Assembly: GCA_003952965.2 (NCBI GenBank)
Contig: CM025856.1
Coordinates: 5,603,700-5,667,699, forward strand
Source: Morella rubra
Lineage: Eukaryota > Streptophyta > Magnoliopsida > Fagales > Myricaceae
Direction: 5' to 3'
Length of the DNA stretch: 64,000 nt
Shown here: positions 22,393-35,400 of the stretch, in pieces
Layout: every line of letters starts with the position of its first letter
Position numbering within the stretch: position 1 is the stretch's first letter
Notes under the pieces: model-generated
What the model saw: only the letters and a program-made list of their open reading frames with translations
What the model was told of the DNA's origin: nothing
Databases searched by the model: none
Translations under genes and position numbers: made by a program

Positions 22393-25300
22393 TTATGATC
22401 TTCTGCTCAGAAAACGGGTAAATAATGGGTGTATTTCTTCCAGTGATTTGCATTTGGTCTCTGGCAACAGCTTTGCGACGAATACAACACTCAAAGCACA
22501 GATCACCGCGCATATGAAAAAAGTTCCTGAACCAGCATGGCCAAAATACTCATTCACAGTTTACATATGGGATAGCGGAAGACAGGGTAGAAACAGAATG
22601 GAAAACGGGCTGAGTCGGGGTGTCTGTGTGGGCTGTGATATACCTGATAGACTCCATTCAATCATGAACTGGAAGATATATATAATCAGCCAAGCAAAAG
22701 ACCAGTGCGCCGTAGCCATCAAGCTTCCGGCTGTACCCTTGACGTATATAGGATATATCTGAATCGGAAAAGCATGCTTAGTTTGCTACCAAGCAAAAGG
22801 GAAAGAGTAAGGAGGGGAAATTTACAGTGTCTTGGATTAAACATTGTCTTTAATCATCAATTGTCCCGAAAACATAGTTCATGGGAAAAATGTGAAATTT
22901 TTCATTAAATATTTGTACACCTGCAGTACAGAAACACTTTTGAAGAGCTATTACATTAGCCCAAATGCAGAAGAGAAAGCTAGACATATACCTCTGACAT
23001 AATAACCCATGGCAATCCTGCCATGCCTAATGCTTGAGCCAAACTAAATAGCTGCATAAAAGGGTAACTTGTCAATAGCATACGTATCATATATCTGATC
23101 TAGAACTCCATGAAATTTTGGCCAAGAACTAAAGAAAAAAAGAAGATTAAACGCTCAATAACCCTTGTTGCTTAAAAGGGATTGAGTGGAGAAGAAACAT
23201 AAGAAATTACTTAGCTTCTCTTGCTAATTATACAGATGATATAAGTGGGGTTGAAGTCCTCAAAGACCACAACTGGAATCCACTCTCACCAAAAATAAGT
23301 GAAGGATTTACAACGTACTGAAGCCTTTTAAGTCCCCACAAGTAAAGGAGGAAATCATCCTCTGGCATTTTGTATTTACCCATAATCCAATTGGCGCCAA
23401 AATGGGAGTAAGCGTCTTCAACAGGCTAAGGTCCTGGTCAAAAAAACCTGATCTTGTCAAAGAATGAGTATGACCAAAAATTGAAAAGAAAAGCATCAAC
23501 TGCTAAGGTATCTGAAACATGTTCTGCTAGAAACCTGAAACCAGAAAGACAAGCCAACAAGGCAGCAACTTAAGCTCAGTCCACCTGCAGAAACCTGCAA
23601 ATGTAGGCACACTTTTAAATGCAATCGAAACAACTGGTGAACTTATACATTGAAACTTAATTAAGAGGATACTTCCCCATTATTACCATTAAAAGTGGCC
23701 TTCTTCCTGATACATCCACCAAGAATACACTGATAAAAGTGGCCAGAATCTGTGCAGGATATGTACATATTTAGAAAATGTATAAAGCAGAATCCAACAT
23801 TCATGTCAGGTCAGTTGGAGTAAGTCAAGTCTATATACCTGGATAATAGCCATAGTCATCGTCCCTATGCTACTTGAAAAACCTATCATACACCAGAGAG
23901 TATATTCATACATGAATTCTTCTTCAGTTGAGTTAGAAAAAAAAAATAGTATAGCTGCCTATATTAGAAGTCAAAAAGCAATTAAGTTACCTGCTTCTGT
24001 AAATAAATAGTTTGCGTAATAAGTAACCGCACTGCTCCCCCCAAGTTGATGTAGAGTCATCAAGCCGAGTCCGGCCTAAACCAGTTCTAGGATACACTTA
24101 AAAAAGGTCACGTAAGAAACAATGGAAAAGGACGCACAATAAGGGAATCTTACAATAAGTGGATGAGCATATTTTTGGTGGAACAACCGTGGTTGTCTAG
24201 TTTCCGGTTGCTGTTCGCAGGTTTTTGTATACACCTATCACAGATTCACATCCGGAGCATATCTCATCTTTTTGTTGTTCAAAAGAGCTTTTCAATAGAT
24301 ATTCTCTTCTAGTTGGGGTGAGAAACATGAAACGGGAATTTATACTTTGATATGATGTGCTTCTTGAGAAACATTAGCACTCTTTCCCCTGAGACTCTGT
24401 AGAGAAGCTTCAAGCTCTTGGTGCTTCCCGACTTTTGTCTGCACCATTGTAGCAGATGCTCACTTTTCCTCTATAGCACAAACATTAAAACATTAAAAAA
24501 AAAAAACAAAAACAAGACAAGCCAATAGGTACATGGTTTGGCAGTCTGAAGATATTGCACTTGCGCAAAAGCATACTTTTGATCATGAAGAACATATCTA
24601 TTTATACTTCATTTTCTTCTTTGTTACACAATTGCATTAGTAAGTCTTGGCAAGATACTTTGACTGACCAGCCATCTAGGCGACCTTGGAATGAAGAATA
24701 ATCCCACAAGTTCTGCTAGACATGGGATAGCACCTGAATAAAACAATCCATGCATATCAGAGTTCATCTGCATTATTATTATTATTATTTTTTGTGAGAA
24801 GTTTCAAGTTTGTACAACAGTATTGCTGCGGAAGAGAATCAATCAATGTACCAATTGCAGCCAAGATGCGCCAGGAGATGTAGCTTCCAATTAAAGTCAT
24901 TAGTTGAAAGGCACAAGTCATCATCAACTTTACGCTTGACAAAACAGAAAGTACGTTAACAATGAGTTGGCCAGCTCTCTAACTTTAAAACCGAAGTAGA
25001 TTTTACCACACCTAATTAGCCGATGTAAACTGTCCCCTCAGATCCTTGGGTGTTATTTCTGCGATATATACTGGGACCTATTCGTTTCTAATTAGAATTT
25101 TAGTACTAATATTGCGTCTCTTAAAGTTTCAAACTTACCTGAAGTACGGTAGGTAGTTTATAAAAGTTACCGAATATAGAATTATGCTAGTACCGAATCC
25201 CAGGAACAGGCTTCCGACATTCAGCCACCAAGCACTCTATAATAAAATTAGACTTTGGATCATATATCAAAACCAAGGAGCAGGGCAAAATGTGTAGAAA

Positions 25301-26429
25301 CTGATCACCTTATAATCTTGGTTTACAATAGTTTTGAATGATTTTTTATTTTTTTTTTGCAACGAGAGAAATCTGGATACTAGTTCACGTGCACTGGATT
25401 TGGACAGACTTGATTAAGTATCTGTACTAATTAAGTTCAACACCATGACAAACTCTTGAGAGACTGATCAGCCCACTCATGATTAGCCTCCCATTAAGTC
25501 ACGAGTTTTTTGCGCAAGTGGTGGTTTAAACCTCTGATCAGCCCTCAGGCACCACTTGAGCTACTCGGTTTCGCCGATCTTGAATTCCATGAAACTCCTT
25601 GGGAAATAATAACGATAACGTGCATGTCAGCTGGAACGGCAAATCAAACTTACCATGATGTTTAACCGTCCTATTTTTGACATATTGCAGCACAAGATCG
25701 TGAAGGAATGTCATGAAGGAATGGCCATGCATGTAACCTTTGAAATTGACAGTCTTTCAGGACGCAAACATTTGTGGAAGTAGGAAGTCATATATATAAT
25801 AGACGCGACCCAGAGATGAATTCTAGGCTTTGACTGCTGGATTAGATAAGGGAAGGACAGAAGGAAAAGAGGAAAAACCTGTGCAAGTGCTATTGCAAGC
25901 CAGCCAACAATGCGAATTATTTCAGAAATCAACATTGTCTGCTCTTCAGTACGTAGCATCAAGAAATGGAAAATAATCACAAGATGTCGATCGTTAGATT
26001 CAAGCTTTGTTATTTTAAAAAGGTACAATTGGACTTGAGAACTGCATAAAAATAGGGCTGAAATAATTAAGGAAACTTCCGTGTCTCCGACCAGCATGAT
26101 CTGCTATCCTCCCATTTATTAACCCGCCAATAACTCCTCCGATGGTCATCATCGAACTAAAACGCGAATACTGCATAAGGTGGAAGAAGTTAAGCTCCCA
26201 GCTGAGAGAAGTGCAAAATAAGAAAGAAATTAACCGATCGGAAACAGGGGAAGCCTAGCTAGCTAAAACGATTGAACAAAAATCTGTGAAGTCGACAGAT
26301 CAAATAGATATACTTGTATAAAACATTCACAATGCTGAGTATTTTAGATTAATGTTGTTCATTCCTCATAGGACGTTTTTTATGATTTTCATCAATCTCC
26401 ACGTAAATTGTAACAGATACACACTTTCT

Positions 26430-26430
26430 G

Positions 26431-26461
<31 letters not shown>

Positions 26462-26465
26462 ATGT
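26430..26465. repeat. (TA)n(TG)n microsatellite
   Basis: A TA run passes into a TG run in intron 2 of transporter copy 2. Confidence 0.9.
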
Positions 26466-27749
26466 ATTTTATGTAACATTAAGGAATATCGAATATATTA
26501 TATGTACACCTTTGACACATACACTTTCACACTTCTTGTGTTAAGGTGGAAAATAGTGTAAAGTCAGATAAGATGTATTAAAGATGGAGTACTTTTCTTT
26601 GCTTTTGGATCGATGCATGCAGTTAGGAAAAGCGCATGAAGTTGAGACCCAACTCGGATAATTGCATGCGAATTCGAATTCTATATCAGTCAAGGCAAAC
26701 AAATACATAAATATGATTAAAAAAAAAAAGAAAAAAAAAACATATTAGGCGAGAAATTGGCTAGTGCTTACAGCAGAGTCGGAGAGACCCAAATTTCGGT
26801 GATCCCAGATTTAGCAGGTGATGAAAATCCTGTCTGCACGGTACGGAGGATGTCAGCTGCATGGTAATTATATATGTCTAATTCACCGCTGAACGAAGAT
26901 CATTTTCGTTTCTTCTTTTGCTTATTTGGTCTCAATTTTTTTGTATAGATATAAGTAAATAAAATCCACAAAGAGAATCAATATGTATAGCACTCACAAC
27001 TCTTACATTTCACTCCTTAACTACTCAAGAGATTATACATAGTTTATCGGAATTCTCCATATTAATGAATAGAAAGTAATTTTTAAGCTTGTGAAATCAC
27101 GATTTTACCTCGACATATTTTTGTGATAGTGATATTTTTTGAGGATAAAATTTTCATTTCATCTGTAAAAAGAATATTATTCATCGAAATTGATGAAAAA
27201 TTCTGACAAAGAATACTAAATGTTTAAAATTAATAGGTGATGAGGTGTGACAAAAGTAATAATTTAGACTATAAAATCTTAAAAATCTTTTGATTTGTGA
27301 CTGTAAATTGTATTTATTTATTTTTTCATACAAATTAAGAGAAAGAAGATAAAATCTACCCCTTGAAAAAGCAAAATAGGTTCACAAAATAACGGGATTC
27401 ATGTTCAATTGCAAAATTAATCATTGCACACGTCGTATTTGATAAAATCACCATAAATCTTTACTCCAACTTAATTAATGGCATGAGAAGAATATTAAAT
27501 CAGGAATCGCGTCCCAACCAGTTAATTTATTCTTTCTTTTTCCTAAATAGACTTTATATGCCCACCACTTTTGTTGGCATCATGTAATAGTACCGCCATC
27601 TACAATTTTTTAGGAGAACACTGTTTGAACAAGTCTTATGCCAAATCGGGCACGGTTCCACCATAACTGTTGATTTTGTTCGGTTTATTCGATCGAATAG
27701 TCAGCGCAGAAATAAAAACAGTACAAATAATATTATGCATACAAAGAAT

Positions 27750-28349
27750 TAGAGCTGAGCATTTTAACTCGCGGTCCCGATTTACCGGTACCGGCACCTC
27801 CACCGGCAACCAGCAAACCACTGGTTATATATAGGTGTCAGTGTCGGTGTCCGTTTCTAGAAAAAATCGATGCTCTTAACGGTGCCAGTTATGACTCGAC
27901 AAAACTCGCGGTTTAACTGACACTGCAATATATCTTTAAAAAAAAAATTAAAAGTATGCCTTATATTTTTTTTTCCCTAACAAAACAACATTGTTCTCCT
28001 TTAAGTGGAGAACAGTGCCATTTGTGGACAACAGGAACAATCGGAAAAAATCATGATTGCTCCGCTCATGCCCCTGACGCCTTCCCTCCCTACCCCGCGC
28101 CGCGCTCCCCTCTCACCATCTCTCTCCCAGCCAGCAGCCGTAGCCTCTCCTCTGTGACTCGCTGTCACCTCTTCTCCGTTGCGGCATCGCTGACTTGCCA
28201 AACAGGATACACGATTACCGTGTAACCATTACTGACAAAACAGACACCGACATGGTTAGTTATTGAGGCTTGCCGGTGTCCAAAACTGGACACCTACCTT
28301 AGTGGTAACGGTGCCAAATCGGCACCGCTGGTACCGTTACTCACCCCTA
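27750..28349. mobile_element. 600-bp non-autonomous hAT element in intron 1 of copy 2
   Basis: Ends TAGAGCTGAGCATTTTAAC and, inverted, TAGGGGTGAGTAACGGTAC. Flanks CAAAGAAT (27742-27749) and CAAACAAT (28350-28357) are an 8-bp duplication with one mismatch, the length used by hAT elements. Subterminal regions are rich in ACCGGT-type motifs. The centre holds a CT-rich, GC-rich stretch (28070-28200) like a 5' leader. No transposase. Confidence 0.75.
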
Positions 28350-28357
28350 CAAACAAT

Positions 28358-28625
28358 GTTAGAGAATATAATTTAAATTAATAAAATCTATCTCTTATTA
28401 TCCGCTTAAGTTTTTAGGATAAGTAGTACATGGTATCAATACTAAGGTCTTGAATTTCGAGATGTGACTCTGCACTTCATCTAATTGCAATTAAATATTA
28501 CACATATTGAGTCTCCCAATAAAAAGAGAGTCCGTCCCACACGTGAGGTGAAGAGATATAATTCAAATAATAAAATATATCTCTTCTTAACATTTAAGTT
28601 TTTGGGGTAAGTAGTAATTTCAGAA
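28358..28625. repeat. AT-rich direct repeat pair, LTR-like
   Basis: Two similar segments at about 28369-28430 and 28558-28621 share AATAAAAT(C/A)TATCTCTT and TTTAAGTTTTTAGGATAAG or its near variant. They lie between the hAT element and exon 1 of copy 2. They may be remains of a small LTR element; ends and TSD were not resolved. Confidence 0.4.
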
Positions 28626-28947
28626 ATAAACATAGATAACCTGGTTGTTCCACACGAGTACATTTGATAATCTGACGGTACTTACAGCGCACCCAGAACC
28701 GAGGGAACCGCAGAGGGCAACCATGCTGCTGAGCGCAACAACAAGCGTGAGTGCGGCGGAACCATTTGGTTGGGAGTCAATACTGGTGCTTGCTTCAGTA
28801 GATTTACGAAGCAAGGGAGTGTGGGAGGACGTTCTTTCCTCTTCTCTAGATCCCTTCGACAGTACTCCTTCCATTTTCTCTCTTCCCATCTCTTATAGTT
28901 TCGTGGAAGAATGGGGGAGAAAATGAAGAACAAGACTTAGAAACAAG

Positions 28948-28955
28948 TATTTATA
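28948..28955 (-). promoter_or_regulatory. TATA box of transporter copy 2
   Basis: The minus strand reads TATAAATA 60 bp upstream of the ATG, leaving room for a leader of about 30 nt. Copy 3 has a TATA-like sequence at nearly the same distance. Confidence 0.5.
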
Positions 28956-29839
28956 GAGAGAGAGACCCCAGAGTCGATAAGAATATATATGACGTGCATG
29001 TTAATATTAATTTTAATTTTCTTCTCCAGTCCTGCACCCCAATCCCCACCCGTTTTTATTTTCTCTCTTTTTTACAGATGTATAGTAATTTGCTAGGGAG
29101 GTTGCTATATACTGACCTGAAAACGCAAAAACAGGGGCCGGAGGGCTACCAAAGTGCTCGAGCACGCCCACAACAGGGGTCCAGAAGTGTTCAAGTGAGA
29201 TTTCAATATAATCTTTCAATATGTCAACCCGCATTAGTATTATATAATTGCTCTCTGGACATATGGACACGAACATCTTTAACTATATTCGTCTCGCACT
29301 TGACTGGACATAGGAGTTCTATCAAGCACTTGCTTGAGTACTCTAATACAACGTAGAACATAATTATCACTCACGACATATATTACAATATTTCGATGAT
29401 TTTAACGAAAGAGATCATTAACATAAAACGGATAAATTAAGGGTTATAATTTGATATGACGAATACAAAACCAATGCCACCTGAACTGAAATATTAAAGA
29501 TGATTTTTTTTTTTTTTAAAAGGAGCCATTTTATGTTCTTCACGTCAACGTGAAGTAGGAGAAAATTAATGGAGAACACCTGTTAATTAGCAAGATAGTC
29601 GTAAGCTCACTCAGGGCGTACTGAGAATAAAACTAAACTATATATTCGAATGATTTTGGTTGTCCATGAGTCATTAAAGTAATTGTTTTAGATTAACAAT
29701 TATTTGGAGTCACCCTCGCAACAATGCTGGACTTACTTGACATATGTGGCTTGGGGGGTTGCACAGTTTAAAGTTTATCGTGGCGTTGAACCCAACTCGT
29801 ACGAGTACTGGGTCATGTTCGTCCGAGCTCGATATATGT
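28956..29839. other. Intergenic region between copy 2 and the exon-2 relic
   Basis: Upstream region of copy 2. The short open frames at 28994-29356 and 29013-29276 overlap on opposite strands and show no domain. Nothing supported here. Confidence 0.4.
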
Positions 29840-30850
29840 GAATAGATGCTCGAATTTCTCTTGTTACCAAGAAGAAATAAATCATAGAATGGTATATTTA
29901 GGGGAGATGTATAATTTTCTTTCCAATAAGCAGAATCCCCAATATTGCGGGCTCCATGTCTAGTAGATTTAGGATTATGATTGACCATCTTCGAGGGACC
30001 AAGATTCTTTGCAATTTCTTGTCACGAATTACAAGGTGCAATTCGAAGAGAGATAGACACAACAGGTGAACCCCATTATATGCCTCTGCTGAAACTTTAT
30101 GTAGTCAACATTAAATAGTATAGGGCCATATGTTGTGTCTATCTCTTTTCAAATTATATCATGTAATTTGGGTAGGAAATTACAGATGATCCTAATCTAT
30201 CTTATAGAAGACTTTTTCTAATTTTTCTCCCTGATCAGACTGTGTGAGAGCAACTCTGATATTCATGAAAATTTATTAATGGACATTATACCAAAGTATA
30301 TATTTGAAAGTCAGTTACATGCTAGCCATCGAGGGAGGCCTTAGTTTGATCTACTTTGTTTTAGATTTTAGTTATGGAATCAAACCAACCTGTTGCTTCC
30401 ATTTCCCATTTGATTTTTTTCTTCATTTCTGGCACTCATAATATGTATGTTAGGGAATTTTTTGGTGTCTCTAAATCTTCCTACGGTATTTTTTTCTTCT
30501 ATTTAATATTATCTTCAACACGCCAGAAACAATCATAACATCTAAAGACAAGTCTATATAAACATGAAAAACAGATAGAAGAGAAACAGGTTCCTCTGTT
30601 TTGGCTTAGGTTGTAAAGGTTAGACGCTATCTCTAGGATAGATAGGTCAACAAGAAAAACTATACACATAAAAGAGAAGTGAAATTACTATTCACTGTTG
30701 CCTTAGAAAGGCCCAAATCGTCCATGATTCCGGATTCAGCGGGCAATGAGTGTCCTCACTGAAGCCAATCATTCAGTATTTGCTCAGGCCACGTTAGCAG
30801 ATCCTTGGGCTGAAGCTCCATTGGACAACTTGTGTTTTTTTTTAAAAAGT
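29840..30850 (-). pseudogene. Transporter relic 4: exon 2 with flanking intron, duplicated at 44.2-58 kb
   Basis: Only exon 2 (30696-30758, minus) is recognisable. It encodes GHSLPAESGIMDDLGLSKAT, matching GYSSPAxSGI of the ERD6-like family, preceded by an in-frame TGA; the donor reads GTGAAT. The block 29840-30850 is colinear with 44230-45027 joined to 54025-54190 in the second relic, including the shared CCGGATTCA core inside the exon. No other exon of this copy was found. Confidence 0.65.
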
Positions 30851-31019
30851 ATTATTCAAAATTCTTTATGTATATAAGATTTCTTTAAACCATTTCATAA
30901 GGACCAATATTAATCAGTATGTACAGTACTGTGACAGTAGCATAAAGAAAAAAGTGCTTAAAAAAAAAAAAACAGCACAAGGAAAAAAAGTAAATTGGTC
31001 TGCTAAACCAAAATGTTTA

Positions 31020-31660
31020 TTTGCCTCGATCCTTTTACCCAGGGGTCTTTAACGATGGTGACCGGATCTTCTTCTCACTACCCACCCCCAGTCCGGCACT
31101 TTCCATGGTGACCGGGTCTTGTCCATAACTTCCTCCCTCTGCTTGTTTTCTTAGTTATTGTTTGGAATCTTCGCAGCTAGATCCCAATGCATCTGGAGAG
31201 CCTTCGGAGAACACGGCACACTAGGCGGACTCTACACCTCCAGACAATCTCAGCAGCAGCAACCTAGTGCCAATCGGAAAACGTGTGAGCCAGTGGGTCT
31301 CATGTCCCCGTCCTTATTTTTCTCTTTTCGGGTCGTTTCCGGTGGTCTAAAGAGGTCACCACCCATCGATGTATTTTGGTGGCACATGGACCCCATGCGC
31401 CATTGACCATGGCATGTGGGCTCACGCGCTGCCATTTTTTTGGCTTCCTCGACGCTTTCGGTAGTTCTCTGTCTATATGTTCCACCACCGTTCTCTCTGC
31501 CCAGCAAGGATCACTTATGATTTTTGACCCTTTTACAGGATCTCTTTTGTCTTCCTTTACAATTTGATTAAGGTTGGGTTGTAGGTATGATTTCCTTGTA
31601 AAATCTATTTCTAGTTCTAACCTTGAAATGAAAGCCCCTCTGCATTATTAAAAAAATAAA
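31020..31660 (+). other. GC-richer block ending in an A-rich tail, possible retrosequence
   Basis: A segment unlike the AT-rich intergenic background, ending near 31650 with CTTGAAATGAAAGCCCC and a poly(A)-like run. This resembles a 5'-truncated non-LTR retroelement tail or a processed transcript on the plus strand. The open frame at 31158-31406 has no domain I recognise. Confidence 0.3.
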
Positions 31661-31949
31661 AAAGAATATGTAAGTTGTTTGCATTGGGAATCTCATGAAA
31701 AATTGCAGTACTATGAATATCCCAATATGTAGAACAAGCTAGCTCACTCTGGGTTGCCTCAATAGTTAAGATGAATCAGGGCCATGTGGATGAGACGCAC
31801 GGTCTCGGACTGGCTCAATTGTATCTTGCAGATGACCTGCAAATTTTTGCATTTTAAACTAAGGCCGTGATAAACATGCTTCTGGTTTATATATATTATC
31901 TTCCTTTGAAGATATAGAATCCAGAACAACAGGTAATGCTTATTATATT

Positions 31950-32071
31950 TGAGAGAGTTTGCTTCTTTCTTTTAGCAGTACTGGAAAAATTTTGGTGAGA
32001 CAAACAGATGGATTAATGGAAGACTTTCAGACGGACCGCCATTCTGCATTTTTCAAATTCCCTTTTAGCCT
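31950..32071. repeat. Segment duplicated upstream of transporter copy 3 (43657-43780)
   Basis: GAGAGAGTTTGCTTCTTTC and GAGACAAACAGATGGATTA occur in both places in the same orientation. The second place lies just upstream of exon 1 of copy 3, so this is probably the old promoter-side flank of relic 4. Confidence 0.6.
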
Positions 32072-32170
32072 ATGTTAGTACGTTACGTTTATTGGATTTT
32101 TATGGGATTGGGGCCTATATTGATTTTTATCCCTAGCCTTGGGGGGCCAGGGCCTTCTGAGTTCTGGTCC

Positions 32171-32449
32171 TCAAAGCATAAAACTTGGGCAAGGCCTAAG
32201 AAAGAACGACACCATTTCCGATACGTCACTGACCTTCTGACGAATACCTCGACGGTAGTGGGCAAAGAATCGTTCTAAGATTTTATTGAGACAACATTTA
32301 GGATTTGCAAGTAGAACTTCCGCAAGGGATAATGTAGTTGTTACAAGGAAACATGTCATCCCCATAAACTTCATAAATACCAAATACGTGGATTTATCAA
32401 CAGTAATTGAGATATCGTGTATAAGTAATTTTTCGATTATAAGCCTCAT
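32171..32449 (-). other. Unrecognised open reading frame of 92 codons
   Basis: Open on the minus strand immediately downstream of the stop of transporter copy 3. The translation contains a hydrophobic stretch (MKFMGMTCFLVTTTLSLAEV) that could be one membrane segment. I do not recognise a family. It could be the 3' UTR of copy 3 or a transposon fragment. Confidence 0.2.
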
Positions 32450-35400
32450 TTACCGGATTGAATTTATCCTACTGAGCAACATGAGTAATTGATGCTTGTA
32501 TTTCTTCCAGAGCTCGTCCCTTGGTTTCTGGTACCATTTTCGCGACGAACAGAACAGTGAAACCACCAACGACCTGTACCCTCGACATTTATAGGGAATA
32601 TCTGAAACGGTAAGTCCTCCTTGAATTAGAGCTTTTATACCTGCTTGAACTTGTTTATGCCAAATTCCAACTCAAGATGACAACATGGTTTTCTGCCAAC
32701 TTTTGAAAATCTAGTTGTTCATTTGGGAAAGAAAATATTCAAGAATTACAATATCCTCAATTCTCATGAAACATTGAGAATTCTGACCCTCTCTTTAGGA
32801 ATGAGAAACATGACTTCTTATGTATAGAGTTAACTGAAAAGTAATTATATAGAGTTTCGTTGATGAAAGTGTTGGTGTTAACTCAAACAGTATATTTTTT
32901 TGTCTAAAGATAGTGTATTAGTTAAATTATTGGCAACCGAACTAGACTTCAATGGTTTTAAAAGGATTTGGAGTTACCTCTGACATTTTCACCCATGGTA
33001 ATCCTGCCATACCCATTGGGTACGCAACACTATATCCCTGCAAGGATTATTGGCCAGTCAGTCACATGCATCTCAGTTTGATCAATCACTATATAGAACT
33101 TCATAAGGAACTGAAGTGAAGAAAGAGTAGTAAATGCACCCTCTTTGCGTTTTATGGAGTAAAAACAAGAAAAGAAAGACGAAAAAGTTCATCGTAAATC
33201 GAACTGAAGCAATAGCTATAATTGGTCATGAAGCACAATTTGATAAAATGTGGTAAATCGAACTTCAAAATCCCCGCACTGTAGAAGAAGGGGGAGGAGA
33301 GAATAATTTTTCTGGTGCATTAGATTACCAGGATCCCGATTAGCACCAAGATGGGAGTGAGCTCCTTCAACCATTGCGTGTCCTGCTCATGACAAGTTCT
33401 TTTGAATAATGATAATTCATACATGTGGGAACATAACCAAAGGCAGAGAAGCTATGAATTTAGATTTGATAGAAACCTGAAAGCCAAATGACAATCCTAC
33501 AGGAAGCAACTCAAGCACATTCCTGCAGCAGAAACCTGCAACAATTGGTTGACTTTACTGCTATCAACTTAATGATGAACTACACCATAGACTTATAGCT
33601 GACTCGTTGGGATCTCACCATAAGAAGTGGGCGTCTTCCTGATTTGTCTGTCAAGAGTACACCCACAGCCACAGATGGAAGCTGCAAAAGAAGGTTTGCA
33701 TGTTGGGAATGTGTATCAAGGAGAATCCTGCATCCACTTATGGATACGATAAGTCAAGTACCTGGATGGTGGCATTGATATAGTCCCAATGCTACTTGAA
33801 AAACCTTCAATGAACCAGAGCCCGTAATCAACTTTTATCATTTTTCTGTACTCAAAGAAACATTCTTAAAGACATTCATTTACCAGCTTCTTCAAATATA
33901 GAACTTGCATAATAAGTGATTGCATTGGGTCCTCCAGCTTGTTGCAGTACATCAGCCCAGTCCAGTCTACACCAAATGAAATAAAAATATGGAGAGAGAT
34001 TTAACAATGTGTAGAAAGGATGCCAAGATGAATGAAGCATACAATGAGTAGATGACTATATTTCCACTGGAACAAATCCAGAATTCTTGTCTCTGATTGC
34101 AGTTGAATTGTTTCTGTAAAATCCTGTGTAAAGGAAAAAGCATATCGCAGATTGTCTTAGTTGTGCCAAAAAGGTTAAAAACACACACAAAAAATTTCAT
34201 CTATATCTTAAGGTTATTAAAAAAAACAGATATAGTGTTATAAAATCATTAAATCAGAATGTTACTCTGATATCAGCTGCTTCTTGAGAGACATCCGCAT
34301 TTTTCCCCTAAGACACTGCAGAGCAGCTTCAAGCTTGTGTTCTTTACCCATTTTTGCCTGCAGACCAATTGCACTCTTCATTTCTGTATCCTAATGGATG
34401 CTCACTTTTTCTTTAAAGTTAAAAACAAAGGCTGAGAAGTGCAAATTTTTTGTACTCAAGAGGTTTTTTCCCAAACAAAACTTGAAAAGGCAATGGATAA
34501 CATGTTAAAGCAAATATCGGATTCTTATTAACAATGTAGCCTATAAACCATGTCAGAAGCATTTTTTATTAAGGTATATGGACTTACAAACCATCTAGGA
34601 GACTCGGGAACAAAGAATAATCCCACAAGTTGCCCTATACTAGGGACGGCTCCTGAAGATAAAATCCATGGAATAGAACTTTTTATCCTTCCAAAATAAT
34701 GTACCTTGAGATTAATCAACACAGAGCAGGAGTACTAAACGAGGTACCTATTAAAGCCAGGATGCGCCAGTTAATGATGTTTCCAATGAAAAACATTAGC
34801 GAAATGCCACAACAAATCATCAGCTGCACTCTTGACAAAACATCGTCAGTTTGAAGAAGTCGGCAGTCCAATGTAGAAGCTACAATCATTACCTATACCT
34901 GATTGGCTGATGTAAATTGTCCCCTAAAATTCGCAGGTGTTATTTCTGCGATATATATACAGGTACCTGTTGGGTTATAAGAATTTAATCCGTATGTCAT
35001 GTATTTGAAAATAACTTATAGAAGGTTAACCTAACAAATTACCACATAGCAATTGATGCCAACGCCAATACCAATTGACAGTCTTCCGAGATCCAACCAC
35101 CAAGCATTCTACATCAAGCATTGTATTTTATCATTAGCTGAAAACCAGCAGAAGGGAAAAAAATGCAGGAATAATTTACTTCACCTGGTTCATACTGATC
35201 TTAAATAAGTTTGTCACTTGTCTGCTCCTTCAGGAATGTCCAATTAAAATAACAAATGGCTGTAACTTTTCGAAGATTATTTATCATGATTCCCAAAATT
35301 CAACTTTTGACATTTTCTTGAGTTGGTGAGCAAATGGTCAGGTGACTTAAAAGATGGATTGAGATTAGACATTAACTTAACTACAAAGATATTCTTTCTA

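Larger units (their letters stand above)
22393..28889 (-). pseudogene. ERD6-like monosaccharide transporter, copy 2 (three lesions)
   Basis: All 18 exons are recognisable: 28686-28889, 26772-26833, 26081-26170, 25878-25937, 25171-25236, 25012-25077, 24852-24927, 24669-24733, 24346-24438, 24154-24234, 23991-24075, 23839-23882, 23687-23749, 23535-23594, 23380-23433, 22992-23051, 22644-22758, 22393-22526, in total about 492 codons, the normal family length. Motifs: [59 protein letters not shown]. Lesions: exon 2 is 62 nt instead of 63 (frameshift); the donor after GRRH reads GG instead of GT; exon 6 ends in TAG where copies 1 and 3 have CAG. The conserved PESPRW is PRSPRW. The Met at 28889 matches family starts and has a TATA box 60 bp upstream. 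Transcription is possible; a full transporter is not. Confidence 0.85.

Noticed and set aside
31158..31567. GC-rich open frames possibly encoding a host gene
   Set aside because: Frames overlap on both strands, show no domain, and end at an A-rich tail. A retrosequence is more likely.
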